A stretch of DNA of 62,182 nucleotides from contig CAVURW010000094.1 of assembly GCA_963743595.1 (NCBI GenBank), positions 1-62,182 of the forward strand, read 5' to 3'. Shown piece by piece: positions 1-8,852 of this stretch. Every line of letters starts with the position of its first letter. Position 1 is the stretch's first letter. The position numbers and the translations under genes were made by a program. Origin of the DNA: CAVURW01 sp963743595 (GTDB lineage: Bacteria > Verrucomicrobiota > Verrucomicrobiia > Methylacidiphilales > UBA1321). The notes beneath the pieces are model-generated. The model searched no databases and was not told the origin of the DNA. It saw only the letters and a list, made by a program, of their open reading frames with translations.

Positions 1-1
1 C

Positions 2-169
2 GGGCACGTTAGCGAATCAACCCTGAATCATTTCCTCGCCGCAGGCTATACCGCCCCCCAAGCCATGGAAGTGCTCATCGGCGTCGCGCTGAAAACCGTG
101 AGCAACTATATGGACCACATCAACCCGACGACGATTGACGCTGCCTTCAAAGCCGAAGCCAACAGCTAA
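2..169 (+). CDS. Carboxymuconolactone decarboxylase/AhpD-like protein, C-terminal end (partial)
   Basis: Only the last 55 codons are in the window; the frame is open from base 2 to the TAA at 167-169. The stretches FLAAGYTAPQAMEVLIG and ALKTVSNYMDHI resemble the C-terminal helices of the AhpD/carboxymuconolactone decarboxylase fold. Members reduce peroxides or act on small ring lactones, using a CxxC pair that lies upstream and cannot be seen here. The gene ends 7 bases before the next start, so it is probably co-transcribed with the peroxiredoxin-like gene as an oxidative-stress unit. The family call rests on a short tail. Confidence 0.7.
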   Translation, partial: GHVSESTLNHFLAAGYTAPQAMEVLIGVALKTVSNYMDHINPTTIDAAFKAEANS

Positions 170-176
170 AGTTCAC

Positions 177-806
177 ATGACCTGGACTCTCAGCATGCAT
201 AACCAGACGACTGAAGAACTGGAACAGGCGCGGAAGCACTCCCACGAAGAGCGCCTCGCGGCGACCAAGCTCGCGGAACAAGCCCTGCCACGGGGTGCTG
301 TCGCCCCTGACTTCATTCTGCCGGATGCTCAGGGAAAGCTGGTGCGTTTGCATTCTCTGCTGCGGGACGGGGCGGTTGTCATCGTCTTTTACCGTGGCGG
401 CTGGTGTCCCTATTGCACTCTCCACTTGCGCGGATTTCAACGAGGTCTGCCCGAGCTAAGAGCTCTCGGGGCGCAGATCGTGGCGATCTCCCCACAGCTT
501 CCGGACAACTCGCTCAGAACGCGGGAAAAGGCTGAACTCCAGTACCCCGTTCTGAGCGATGTCGGGAACAAGATCGCACGTAAGTTTGGCGTGGCCTTTC
601 GCCTAGGTGATCCGCTCCTTAAAGTCTACGAGGCCTTGGGCGTTTCCTTGCTAGCGGCTAACGGCAAGGAGGGCGAGGCCGAATTGCCGGTGCCCGCCAC
701 CTTTGTGCTCGATATCAAATGCGTCGTGCGTCATTCCCACGTGGATTTGGATTACACGCGCCGCCTTAATCCTGACGTTGTGATCCAGGCCATCAAAAAT
801 CTCTAA
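177..806 (+). CDS. Peroxiredoxin-like (AhpC/TSA, thioredoxin-fold) protein
   Basis: A 209-aa thioredoxin-fold protein. APDFILPDAQG starts the typical AhpC/TSA domain and GGWCPYC (about residues 73-80) carries the redox cysteines in a CxxC arrangement. VPATFVLD later in the chain is the usual strand with the cis-proline. The family reduces peroxides in the cytosol with thiol donors. The start at 177 is chosen because it lies 7 bases after the previous stop; an upstream in-frame ATG at 135 would overlap that gene, and an ATG at 195 is also possible. A CxxC instead of a single peroxidatic Cys places it with the peroxiredoxin-like group rather than classical AhpC. Confidence 0.85.
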   Translation: MTWTLSMHNQTTEELEQARKHSHEERLAATKLAEQALPRGAVAPDFILPDAQGKLVRLHSLLRDGAVVIVFYRGGWCPYCTLHLRGFQRGLPELRALGAQIVAISPQLPDNSLRTREKAELQYPVLSDVGNKIARKFGVAFRLGDPLLKVYEALGVSLLAANGKEGEAELPVPATFVLDIKCVVRHSHVDLDYTRRLNPDVVIQAIKNL

Positions 807-850
807 AATAATTTTCAACCCAACCCACCACCCCAAAAAATAACCCCTAT

Positions 851-1984
851 ATGAAACACGAAAACGTCCCTCTAAACTCGACTGAAGCCCCCCACTTATT
901 TTCTCCACTCCAGCTTGGCACATTGACCCTGCGGAACCGCATTATCATGTCACCGCTGACCAGAAATCGGGCGCAACCCGATGGTATACCGGGAGCGCTT
1001 GCGGCCACCTATTACGGTCAGCGCGCCTCGGCGGGCCTCATCATTACGGAGGCCACCCAAATCTCGCCCATGGGCAAAGGCTATTTCAACACGCCCGGAA
1101 TCCACTCGCCCGAGCAGACGGAAGCTTGGAGGACGATTGTCGATCGTGTCCATGCGAATGGTGGTTCTATCTTCCTTCAACTCTGGCACGTCGGCCGTAT
1201 CTCCCACACCTCGCTGCTCCCGGAAGCAGTTCAGCCCGTCGCGCCATCGGCGATCCGAGCCAACAGCCAGACTTTCACCACTGCCGGACCCGCTGCGGTC
1301 TCGGAACCTCGTGCGATGACACTCGCCGAGATTCGGGACACGATTAAAGATTACGGCAGCGCGGCAGCCAATGCACGCAGTGCGGGGTTTGACGGCGTGG
1401 AAGTGCACGCTGCGAATGGCTATCTGATCGACCAGTTCTTGCGAACGGGGTCCAACCAGCGGACGGACGACTACGGCGGCAGTGCGACCAACCGGTCCCG
1501 CTTCCTGACCGAGGTGCTGGAAGCGATTACGGCAGCATGGGATCCGAAATCGATTGGTGTTCGCCTCTCGCCGCTGAGCACCTTCAATGATATGCACGAC
1601 TCAGACCCTGAGCAGACGTTTTCCACCGCAATTCAGCATTTGAACACCTATGGGCTCGGGTATCTACACGTCGTCGAAAGAATGCGCGATTCTCAGCAGA
1701 ACGTTCCCTCCGACACGGCTATCATCAACCGCCTACGCGAAATGTGGAATGATGTCTACATCGCCAATAGCGGCTACGACCGCGCCACGGGCGAGGAGGC
1801 TGTTCGCAACGGCCATGCCGATGCGATCGCTTATGGCCGTCTATTTTTGGCCAATCCTGATCTGCCTCACCGATTTCAGCACGCCCTCCCGCTCAACGTT
1901 CCCGATCCCAGCAGCTTCTATGGCGGCACAGAGAAGGGGTACACGGACTATCCCGCGTGGGAAGGCATTAAGGTGGCGTCTTGA
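851..1984 (+). CDS. nemA: Old yellow enzyme family alkene reductase (N-ethylmaleimide reductase-like)
   Basis: A 377-aa FMN-dependent TIM-barrel oxidoreductase that reduces activated C=C bonds of electrophiles with NAD(P)H. It starts with LFSPLQLGTLTLRNR, typical of the family. It has LQLWHVGR, the substrate-binding HAANGYLIDQFLR block (about residue 186, the His/Asn pair that contacts the substrate) and the phosphate-binding end AIAYGRLFLANPDL. The length is normal. It follows the peroxiredoxin gene by 44 bases on the same strand, which suggests a shared role in detoxifying peroxides and electrophiles. It is the last core gene before the mobile element. Confidence 0.92.
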   Translation: MKHENVPLNSTEAPHLFSPLQLGTLTLRNRIIMSPLTRNRAQPDGIPGALAATYYGQRASAGLIITEATQISPMGKGYFNTPGIHSPEQTEAWRTIVDRVHANGGSIFLQLWHVGRISHTSLLPEAVQPVAPSAIRANSQTFTTAGPAAVSEPRAMTLAEIRDTIKDYGSAAANARSAGFDGVEVHAANGYLIDQFLRTGSNQRTDDYGGSATNRSRFLTEVLEAITAAWDPKSIGVRLSPLSTFNDMHDSDPEQTFSTAIQHLNTYGLGYLHVVERMRDSQQNVPSDTAIINRLREMWNDVYIANSGYDRATGEEAVRNGHADAIAYGRLFLANPDLPHRFQHALPLNVPDPSSFYGGTEKGYTDYPAWEGIKVAS

Positions 1985-2174
1985 CCATGCGACCCGAGTT
2001 ATCGGTCGCTGGCGAAATCGACTTCGGCGCTATCGGCAGCCGTCTCTTATCGATCTTCGGTTCGCAGCTTCGACCGATCTGCACGCGGGTCAAGAGCGGC
2101 ATTTTGAGGAGAAAGTGAAAGTCCACTAACGGGAGTCGGAGCGACTGTAAATCGTTAAAATGAACTAGAAAAAA

Positions 2175-2221
2175 TTGCGGGGGCAGGATTTGAACCTGCG
2201 GCCTTCAGGTTATGAGCCTGA
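2175..2221. repeat. attL: 47-bp tRNA-fMet fragment
   Basis: Identical over 47 bases to 39378-39424. It covers the acceptor 3' strand, T arm, variable region and anticodon arm of the initiator tRNA but not its D arm or 5' acceptor strand, so it is not a functional tRNA. This is the usual footprint of a tyrosine integrase that targets a tRNA 3' half. Identity stops at base 2222, where the tRNA copy continues CGAGCT and this copy reads ATGTTC. Confidence 0.95.
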
Positions 2222-2243
2222 ATGTTCTCCTCTGAAAGCTTGC

Positions 2244-2265
2244 TTACTTACTAATTTCTTACTAA
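2244..2265 (+). repeat. Left inner 22-bp repeat, possible integrase arm site
   Basis: A 22-bp sequence containing two copies of CTTACTAA separated by TTT. The same 22 bases occur, in the same orientation, at 39248-39269 just inside the right end. Position 23 bp inside attL and just before the integrase start codon suggests arm-type binding sites for the integrase, possibly also controlling int expression. This is inference from repeat and position. Confidence 0.7.
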
Positions 2266-2275
2266 TTTTAGAGGT

Positions 2276-3508
2276 ATGGTAAAGAGGGAACCTATCGCGG
2301 ATTTACCGAATGGAGTTGGGGTGTCGAAAATATTAATTAAGGGCATCGAATATTGGAGGGTCCGTTTGGGTAAGAAATTCACGGGCGGCTCAATTCGCGT
2401 AAAGCACTTCATCGAACTAAAGGATGCACGAAAGTGGATTAACGGAGACACCTGTGAAGACTCAAAAAAGGCCAGCTTAAAGCTCATCCTTCCTGGAGTT
2501 ACTAAGATTAAGGACAAGCTGGGTGCGGGGGCATTCGTCCTTACCCCCATGCAAATGGCGGAGGCGCAAGATGCATTCCGAAGACTGCCAAAGGCCGTGT
2601 CACTTACCGAGGTCATCGACGATTGGCTGAAAAGACGAGCTCCAGTCGGCGGATTGAAATCGGTCGATGAGGTAACGAAAGAATTTATGGTCTCGCGGCG
2701 AAGCATGGGAGTCCGGGACAGGACCATCGTTCAGTATGAGTCCTATTTTCGGTCGATTGTTGAGGAATTTGGGACGATGCCGATCTCAGATGTCGAGCGT
2801 TCCCAAATTGAAGATTGGCTGGCAGAGAGTGAGTGGTCTGCCCGTACGAGGAAAAACTATCTTGTTACGCTTACAACGCTACTCAATTTTGCTCAGTCGA
2901 GGGAGTACTGCGCGAAGAATCCTGCTGCCGTGGTTGAGCGTCCGATTTTGGAGGATAACGCACCTGGGATTCTCACGGTTGGCCAAGCACGAGCAATCCT
3001 GGATGCAGCCAAAGAAGGCGTAGAAAAAGTGAAGTTTAAGGCGGTGCCGGAAATGGTAGCCGGAATCGCAATCGGGTTGTTCGCTGGGCTCCGCAGAAGC
3101 GAACTTTGTTCGTTGGATTGGAAGGAAATTGATTTAACTGCGCGGCTCATCGAAATCAAAGCTGCTAAGGCCAAAACACGCCAGCGGCGGTTGGTTTCCA
3201 TAAACGATTGCTTGGCGGCTTGGCTGGAACCTCGGAAAAAAGAAGATGGGCCCGTTGCACCTTTTAGTAGCCAAGATGTCTTCGGTGAGAGGCTTAACGA
3301 GATAGCCAAGGCCGCTGGAATCTCGAAATGGCCGCATAATGCAATGAGGCATTCGTTTGGATCGTACTTCTATGCGTTGCACAAGAACGAGAACCTAACG
3401 GCCTCTGAGATGGGGAATAGTCCCGCAGTTGTCTTCAAACACTACAGAGCAATCGTGAAGAATGGTGAGGAGACGCGGTACTGGGCACTACGACCCAAAA
3501 CGGCCTGA
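2276..3508 (+). CDS. int: Tyrosine recombinase/integrase of the tRNA-fMet element
   Basis: A 410-aa phage-type integrase that would insert and excise the element at the tRNA-fMet site. The N-terminal part is a variable arm-binding region, residues about 125-220 form a SAM-like core-binding domain (VRDRTIVQYESYFRSIV), and the catalytic domain follows. Visible active-site motifs are GLRRSEL (first Arg, about 273), HNAMRHS (His-x-x-x-Arg type box) and FKHYRAIV (nucleophile Tyr near 393). It lies next to attL and reads into the element, the standard arrangement. The 22-bp repeat ends 11 bp before its ATG. Confidence 0.93.
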   Translation: MVKREPIADLPNGVGVSKILIKGIEYWRVRLGKKFTGGSIRVKHFIELKDARKWINGDTCEDSKKASLKLILPGVTKIKDKLGAGAFVLTPMQMAEAQDAFRRLPKAVSLTEVIDDWLKRRAPVGGLKSVDEVTKEFMVSRRSMGVRDRTIVQYESYFRSIVEEFGTMPISDVERSQIEDWLAESEWSARTRKNYLVTLTTLLNFAQSREYCAKNPAAVVERPILEDNAPGILTVGQARAILDAAKEGVEKVKFKAVPEMVAGIAIGLFAGLRRSELCSLDWKEIDLTARLIEIKAAKAKTRQRRLVSINDCLAAWLEPRKKEDGPVAPFSSQDVFGERLNEIAKAAGISKWPHNAMRHSFGSYFYALHKNENLTASEMGNSPAVVFKHYRAIVKNGEETRYWALRPKTA

Positions 3509-3654
3509 ATGCGAACGCCGAGGCCTTTTTCGAACAGGCACTCCTGCCAGCGTATAGTGATAAGTTGTTCTTTATGTTGTGATGGGGAAATACTCTTTGT
3601 CTAGGCAGCTAGTCCGAATAAATTGGGAGAGCGATTTGAAAAAAGTCGGGTTGT

Positions 3655-3714
3655 GCGACAGGTGCCACCGGTAGCCAACCCGGAATCGGGCAAAGCTGGT
3701 TAGATATACGCATG
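3655..3714 (+). promoter_or_regulatory. Conserved element leader, copy 1
   Basis: First of four related leaders in the element. It contains GACAGGTGCCACCGGT (odd palindrome GGTG-C-CACC at 3661-3669), then an AACCCGGAATCGGG hairpin, and ends ATACGCATG. The box lies 51 bp before the ATG at 3712. Related copies are at 9673, 18995 (minus strand) and 37467. The box is a candidate operator and the hairpin may act in the RNA. No Shine-Dalgarno motif is seen before the ATG. Confidence 0.6.
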
Positions 3715-3864
3715 GATAAAACCATGCTCAATACACAACTAAAACCAATCGCTCTCCTGCCCTTGTTGGTCCGGGTCAAGACAGCGCCGACAGTTCAGAA
3801 TCAGATGGACCTACTCCTTGGAGCGGGAGAATTTCGCTCTTTTGTTACGAACAGGAAAAGCTAA
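3712..3864 (+). CDS. Short unknown ORF behind conserved leader
   Basis: A 50-codon frame beginning MDKTMLNTQLKPIA, directly behind leader copy 1. Its first codons resemble the starts of the two intact genes behind other leaders (MDTNPTQQQ and MNNTQFEKE). It ends at a TAA at 3862-3864 and the following bases look like fragments of another gene. It may be the truncated remnant of a larger leader-controlled gene. I recognise no domain. Confidence 0.3.
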   Translation: MDKTMLNTQLKPIALLPLLVRVKTAPTVQNQMDLLLGAGEFRSFVTNRKS

Positions 3865-4245
3865 TCCTGTAAAGGCCTTAACGCTGGCTTGGCTTGTGCA
3901 CGGGTCGCTCAAGCTATGGCCCAGTTCTCCGATACGTGTGCCACCCGGTCAGATCGCATCAAGGCGTTTTATCGTCAGCGCGACCTCGATAACAGGCCTG
4001 TCTGGATGGCCAAAGCAGAAGAAATTGTTCGTCTAGCCAACGACCGTATTGCTCACCTGCCCTTGCTCCACCTCGCTCTGTCCCTGCTGCCTTACCCTTC
4101 CCAAGCTTGGATCTGGATCTTTTCTCACCTTCCTCAAGATCGCCAGAAACTTCTCACTTGGCTCCTTTCCATCCCTCGGTCCAGTCTCCCTAAACCCTTC
4201 TCCTCTCAACCTGACTTCCAACGTCTACTTAATCAGATTAAATGA
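3818..4245 (+). pseudogene. Degenerate coding region, possibly transposase remnant
   Basis: Two overlapping frames (3818-4036 and 3889-4245) seem to continue one another: KALTLAWLVHG in the first, followed in the second by AQFSDTCATRSDRIKAFYR. This suggests one frameshifted ancestor. The style recalls N-terminal parts of IS4-type transposases, but I cannot show it. The second frame runs on through a leucine- and proline-rich stretch to 4245. No start codon or catalytic motif can be assigned. Confidence 0.3.
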
Positions 4246-4500
4246 TTGGCTAATTGGCTATGTTTCCGAAACATTCGCCGCCTTAGCTCGTAGATCGAAG
4301 CCCGAAGAATGACTCTTTAGGCATGGAAACTGGTCAGCAGTATATCTCTTCCAGACCGTCCTTCTTCCGCTAATCATGAAGAAGCGGTTGTCAGTTTTCG
4401 GAATAGATGAGAATCTCTGGAATTAAATACACTTTTCAAAAAATGCAGGGACAATTCATTTTGTGCTGGCATTAATTTTTAAGGAATGTAGAATTTTGCT

Positions 4501-5286
4501 ATGTTCACTTATTTAGTCAAGACTACTATAGTAAAAGGTCCCGACAGGCATCATCTAACGCTAGCTAGGCGTCGATTAATAGCTCTTATTTCAACTTACG
4601 CTAGCGTATTGACATTAGCATGTTTGATGGTATCTATGTGGATACATGACATTAGCAGCACTACTACTACGGCGCTGTCTTGCCTATTACTGATACTAAT
4701 CGTAATCGGACACCTATTTGCTCGAGACTATGATGAAGCGATTTTTAAAGAAGACGAAGAAAAGCTGCTAAGTAATAATCTATTTAAAGAACAGAACCCA
4801 TCTCAAGAGGCAGCGTATCAGCTACTGAGGCTTAATCAGATGCGCGTTAATCGTTACTACAATCAAAACATGAGTCGCGATAAATCGATATTTTATTTAG
4901 GTGTAAGCTGTTTAGTTGTATCTGTACTGATGTTTGGATTTGCTGGGATCATGGTAATCTTAACAAAAGAACCAGGCTCTCAAACTAATTTAATTGCAAT
5001 ATTAGGAGCAATCTCTGGTTTCTTTACTAATGTTGTCGGGTACCAATATCTTAGAATATTTTCCGAGTCTTCAAAACAATTTCTGATGTTCCACAGAACG
5101 CTAACCAGAACAAGTGATATTATGCTTGCCAATCTGCTTAGTTCAACTACTTCGAATCACGATGACAATGTGACTTACATAGTGCGCAGCATCATGAAAT
5201 CTTCTGAAAATTACGACCTGAACAAGGATATTGAGGACAAACAAAAGGCTGACTCGAAATCATCTCCTACTCCTACTTTAGGTTAG
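4501..5286 (+). CDS. Unknown membrane protein, two hydrophobic pairs (possible TRADD-N-associated/SLATT-type)
   Basis: A 261-aa protein with hydrophobic segments at about residues 28-48, 57-75, 138-160 and 168-185 and a charged C-terminal tail. The segment from YQLLRLNQMRVNRYYNQN into the third hydrophobic stretch resembles membrane domains found in bacterial conflict systems (TRADD-N-associated or SLATT-like modules), which sense or execute membrane disruption. That resemblance is from memory only. The gene is clearly more AT-rich than its neighbours and stands alone between decayed genes, which suggests separate acquisition. Confidence 0.5.
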   Translation: MFTYLVKTTIVKGPDRHHLTLARRRLIALISTYASVLTLACLMVSMWIHDISSTTTTALSCLLLILIVIGHLFARDYDEAIFKEDEEKLLSNNLFKEQNPSQEAAYQLLRLNQMRVNRYYNQNMSRDKSIFYLGVSCLVVSVLMFGFAGIMVILTKEPGSQTNLIAILGAISGFFTNVVGYQYLRIFSESSKQFLMFHRTLTRTSDIMLANLLSSTTSNHDDNVTYIVRSIMKSSENYDLNKDIEDKQKADSKSSPTPTLG

Positions 5287-5562
5287 GTTGTCTGCGAGGA
5301 TGTTTTCCCATAAATAGATACCCTTTGCATTCCGACTTTTTCGTAAGGCCAGGTTTGCTTGCCAGATCATTGGATCTGACCAAATAATCGATCAAGCTCC
5401 CGGATGTTCACTAATTTCTAAATACCTAGGGAAAACAATTCTTTCACTCTTCGTCGCTGAGCCTCCGTCTTTGATTAGCGACAGAAAAGTGCTGGCTCGC
5501 AAATCCAGCAAAAGATCAAGGTAATTATGTCGTCTAACGATCTGTAAGGAACTGACAACACC

Positions 5563-5772
5563 TTGTACATGTGCCCAAGTGGCCGTTCCTCGTTCATCAC
5601 TGGAAGCTTAGGTCGCAATATCGCTCGCTTGCGAACCAACCTCGGTCAAAGTCAGGACAAACTGGCCGAATTGGTTGATGTAACGCCCAGATACCTCCCC
5701 CTCTCTGCCTGTCCTTATAAGTCTTATAAAATTCTGCAAACCGATTGGAACGATTTGTTTAAAGGCCTCTAA
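5563..5772 (+). pseudogene. Truncated XRE-type helix-turn-helix fragment
   Basis: The frame contains LGRNIARLRTNLGQSQDKLAELVDVTPRYL, of which the first helices match the start of an XRE/Cro helix-turn-helix (LGxxIRxLRxxxGxSQxxLA). The match ends abruptly after the recognition-helix start and the rest does not look like a repressor. A full domain needs about 25 more residues. I read it as the remnant of a regulator in the decayed left part of the element. Confidence 0.5.
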
Positions 5773-5880
5773 TAGATACAACTCCCGGAAAGGAAAAAAT
5801 CCCGAGGTGACTTTCGGGCGAAGCCTGGAAGAGGGGCAGAGCCCTTCCTAGTAGCTTCACAGCGGTTGGGAGCCGAGATG

Positions 5881-5945
5881 GCCTCGGACCGGGCAAGCCC
5901 TCTCCATGCCCCGGTTCAAGAACACTGGGGGCATGTCGTCCTCAG
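5881..5945. repeat. Inverted copy of the 12 kb structured block
   Basis: The bases from CCTCGGACCGGGC to GGCATGTCGTCCTCAG match the reverse complement of 12008-12075 with only a few differences. It is GC-rich and noncoding. The two copies lie 6 kb apart in opposite orientation and could be substrates for inversion or remnants of a shared noncoding element. Confidence 0.65.
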
Positions 5946-6408
5946 ATGTGTGTGAGGGCTCCTTACGTCGCTTGGGGCCTGTTCCTGCCCCAAACCCGCC
6001 CCTACGCTCATTGCCGCTGGGCTAGGGAGGGTGGCCAGGGGAACGGAGTTTCAACCATTTACTCGAATTCTAATTCTTGAGACTTTTTTGTTCCTGATCA
6101 TATACATAGTCTGCCAATCTTTCTGACAGCTCAATAACCAATATTTCACTCTGGCTTTCCAGGAGGTGTTCGAGGAACTCTTTAATGATAGAGAGTCTGT
6201 TGAGATCTCTGTCAGCTTGTTTATTAGTTATCTTTTTATCAAGACTGCTAAGAAGAAGGCTAATGTTAGTACATTGTACACCACTAAAAGTGGCCTGAAT
6301 ATATTGCAGCTATTCTACCGAGTCGTTAGTATCTGCATACGTTATTGTCGCTGTAAGAAACTCTTCGATTTGAATATTCGTCATGTGTAGTTCGTTCGTG
6401 TTTTAGGT
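5946..6408. other. Noncoding stretch without recognised features
   Basis: A GC-rich half (to about 6050) is followed by an AT-rich half. A 74-codon open frame at 6166-6390 has no recognisable domain and an unusual composition, so I do not call it a gene. Confidence 0.5.
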
Positions 6409-6954
6409 TCAAACGTCATCTCCTTGGGCTGAATCGAACGAAGAGGCTTCGTGTTCACCCTCGAGTAAGCCTTCTTTTTGATCGGTTCTTTTGTACTTCT
6501 GGATCAGGGAACAATGGCCAATGGAATCATACAGAATCTCAGGCATATCGATCAGAAAGAGGACGGCCACATAATGGAGACTTAATAAATGGTAAAGCCG
6601 ATCGAGGCGCAGCTTCTCAAAACGAGCCGTAAGCCCACCAAAAACGGCTTCTACCTTATCGGGGCCCTGGTCGTGCCGCAGCAGGGTAATCGACGACAGG
6701 TAGCTGTAGTCGTATCCGTCGATCCGGAACGCATCGACCACCGACAAACAACGTGTGGCATTGGGCGAGAGAATGGCCGCTATCTTGTCCAAGTACCAGC
6801 TCTCTGAAGGTGACATACAAGCATCTAATTCAGTGCGAACAATGGGTGGGTTCCGTTCCGAACTTTGCCGTTTAGGTAATCGTATTGTTCCAGGGGCGTT
6901 TTTTGTAAGAACTTGACCATTGGCAAGGAGGGGACGGGAGGCTGTCTTCTCCAC
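6409..6954 (-). CDS. Unknown protein, doubtful
   Basis: A 181-codon frame. The middle (about residues 70-150) has a plausible protein pattern with YSYLSSITLLRHDQG and LDRLYHLLSLHYVAVLFLIDMPE, alternating hydrophobic and charged residues. I recognise no family. It lies among decayed genes and could itself be a remnant. The C-terminal end is Asp/Glu/Ser-rich and may be out-of-frame extension. Confidence 0.35.
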   Translation of the reverse strand: MEKTASRPLLANGQVLTKNAPGTIRLPKRQSSERNPPIVRTELDACMSPSESWYLDKIAAILSPNATRCLSVVDAFRIDGYDYSYLSSITLLRHDQGPDKVEAVFGGLTARFEKLRLDRLYHLLSLHYVAVLFLIDMPEILYDSIGHCSLIQKYKRTDQKEGLLEGEHEASSFDSAQGDDV

Positions 6955-7049
6955 CGTCCATCGGCTCCTCAGAGCGGGCTACCGGAAAGGCGAAATCCTC
7001 TCCGTTTTAGAACAGAAGTACGCCTTCGCACGCCTGCACTTGCTGCGGA

Positions 7050-7352
7050 ACGGTAACCACTCCTTACGGACCCTACGGCGATATCCTCGATCTTGAATTC
7101 GTTATTCACGGATTCAAGGTCAACTATTGCTGTCGCGAACTTTGGGCCGGAGGTCTCTCGAAGCTTCGACAGCTTCTAAAAGACCCCGACCTATACTTTC
7201 CGAGTTTGAATCGGACCGTAGGACGGCTCCGGCTCAAGCAATTTTGGGAACATGGTGGCAATGGCCTCCATCGGTCCAAGTCACCAGCTATTCATTGCGA
7301 GAGAAGGATCACGCTCCATTCGGTCGACAAAACTGCATGGGAGGTGATTTGA
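7050..7352 (+). pseudogene. Headless coding fragment, unknown family
   Basis: A frame of 100 codons is open without an ATG and ends at TGA 7350-7352. Its text looks like real protein: TPYGPYGDILDLEFVIHGF, VNYCCRELWAGGLSKLRQ, VGRLRLKQFWEHGGNG. No start codon or ribosome site is present and the bases upstream are not coding in this frame. It is likely the C-terminal remnant of a gene lost by rearrangement. I do not recognise the family. Confidence 0.4.
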
Positions 7353-7451
7353 CTCAATTGGTCGAGGGTCTGCGGCAATGTGCTGCCGACCTGGCTATGA
7401 ACTCTCGTTAGCCCAGAGAGCTAAAGCTAGTAAATTAATGGCAGGTCAGGC

Positions 7452-7478
7452 GCACGGTGGGAACTCTTCCCACCGTGC
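7452..7478. other. Perfect 12-bp stem hairpin
   Basis: GCACGGTGGGAA and TTCCCACCGTGC flank a CTC loop. There is no following T run, so it is not a classical intrinsic terminator. It lies between the headless fragment and a duplicated gene end and may mark a former mobile-element end or a transcription barrier. Confidence 0.6.
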
Positions 7479-7605
7479 CACTCCCTCTCAAACGGTGCTG
7501 ATATCTGTTGTAATCGACAGTGATGTGAATACCTGGAATGATAGGCTTTCAGCTTTAAATTTTGTTCTGGAAGAGCATGAAAATGGCTATAGTTGCAATA
7601 AGATG

Positions 7606-7755
7606 CTCAGGCGCCTTCCTCCCGAAATAAACCTTATATGGACCGATAGACGTGAATCTTTTAAAATTTTTTCTAGACGAAGAACCTGAGCCTAAATGGA
7701 CCAGTGCTAGGCAATCTTTTTCCTCCTAAAATAAACGAGCCCAAATTGTAATCAT
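7606..7755 (+). pseudogene. Degenerate copy of the 3' end of the gene at 7786-8852
   Basis: CTTCCTCCCGAAATAAA, AATCTTTTTCCTCCTAAAAT and the stop region at 7748 match, with gaps, the final 160 bp of the next gene (8690-8860). This gene therefore existed as a tandem pair, of which the left copy survives only as its 3' end. Parts of the flanking sequence from 7495 may belong to the same remnant. Confidence 0.6.
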
Positions 7756-7785
7756 GAAGCTGTGTTTCTAATCAGAGATGAGCCG

Positions 7786-8852
7786 ATGAAATATTTTCTC
7801 TATCTCGGAAAAAGTAATATCTGTGGAACGGATGCAGATAATATCAAGGCCCAGCTGCTATCTTTGGAAGGTTTTAAGGCACACCGATTTACCGAGACAT
7901 ATTCCTTATATTTCGGAGTAAAAAAACCTGCCGCTTTATCCTGGACTCATTTGAATCCGCCTAAAGGCTACAAAATAGAGGCGTTTATTGAGCCCGCACC
8001 GAATTCCATTCCGCGTTTGGTGGAAGTTCTTAAGCAGGAAATCCCCTCCGAACATGCTCATCTTCAAGGCAATATTTTCTTCGATCTGAGGGGTAAACCG
8101 GCCGACGAGAATGAGACGACTTGCGTGGAACTTAGCACAAACGGCCTGGAGAAATTGGACGTGAGTTTTCCAAGGAGCGAATTTAAACTGGGGGGGCTGA
8201 CGAAAAGGCTTATTACGAGTTTCTTCGAAAAATTTCCGGAAAACCTCTGAAAGAGCCTTATCAATTGAACGGATCTTGTTGGCGTGGTGGAGATTTAGGG
8301 TTTGATATTGAAAGACAATCGCTTACCACTGAACTGGTATCCGGTATCGTTTCTTATTTGACGGATAAAATCTACGCCATCAAATGGAGCGTGAAGCATG
8401 ACTATGTAACTAGAGTTTGTAAAAAAAGTGACTTTGATTTTTTTCTTACGCACCCCTTGGACCATGACGGTCTCATTCGGTATAGTTTGGATTCCGCCTG
8501 CAAGTCTTTTCAGTCCATGGATCAGTTTGTTGACATATTGGATAACATATCTCAAATCACAGTAGCTTTTGGTTATTGCCTTCTGCCCTCCATTGATCCC
8601 AAGAAGGTGCAAGCCCTGATCCCTGAAATCGTGGTATCTCCCCAAGGGATACAGTTTGTGGCAGTCAGTACGCTTCCCTTGCATAAGCAAGCGCCTCTTC
8701 CTCGCGAAATAAAACCTTATCTGGACCTGATGGAAATAAATACTGCCAAACCTGCCCGCAAGGGATTTTTCCTACACGAGGACGCTGAAGTTATTTGGAT
8801 CGGTATGTTAAGCAATCTTTTCCCTCCTCAAACGAACGAGCCTAAATGGTAA
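7786..8852 (+). pseudogene. Unknown protein split by a -1 frameshift at a G6 tract
   Basis: The first frame starts at 7786 (MKYFLYLGKSNICGTD) and stops at 8250. A second frame ends at 8852. The second frame is open back to the GGGGGG run near 8190, where it reads ADEKAYYEFLRKISGKPLKE, far more protein-like than the out-of-frame tail (SFFEKFPENL). One extra G would join both into a protein of about 355 aa. The downstream part has FDFFLTHPLDHDGLIRYSL. No family is recognised; size and setting resemble immunity proteins of polymorphic toxin systems. The break may be mutation, a sequencing error or a phase-variable G tract. Confidence 0.55.

Noticed and set aside
2175..2250. Possible second tRNA-fMet gene
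   Set aside because: Only the 3' half is present. The D arm and 5' acceptor strand are missing, so it is an att site.
6166..6390. 74-codon frame in the decayed region
   Set aside because: No domain, no ribosome site, unusual composition.
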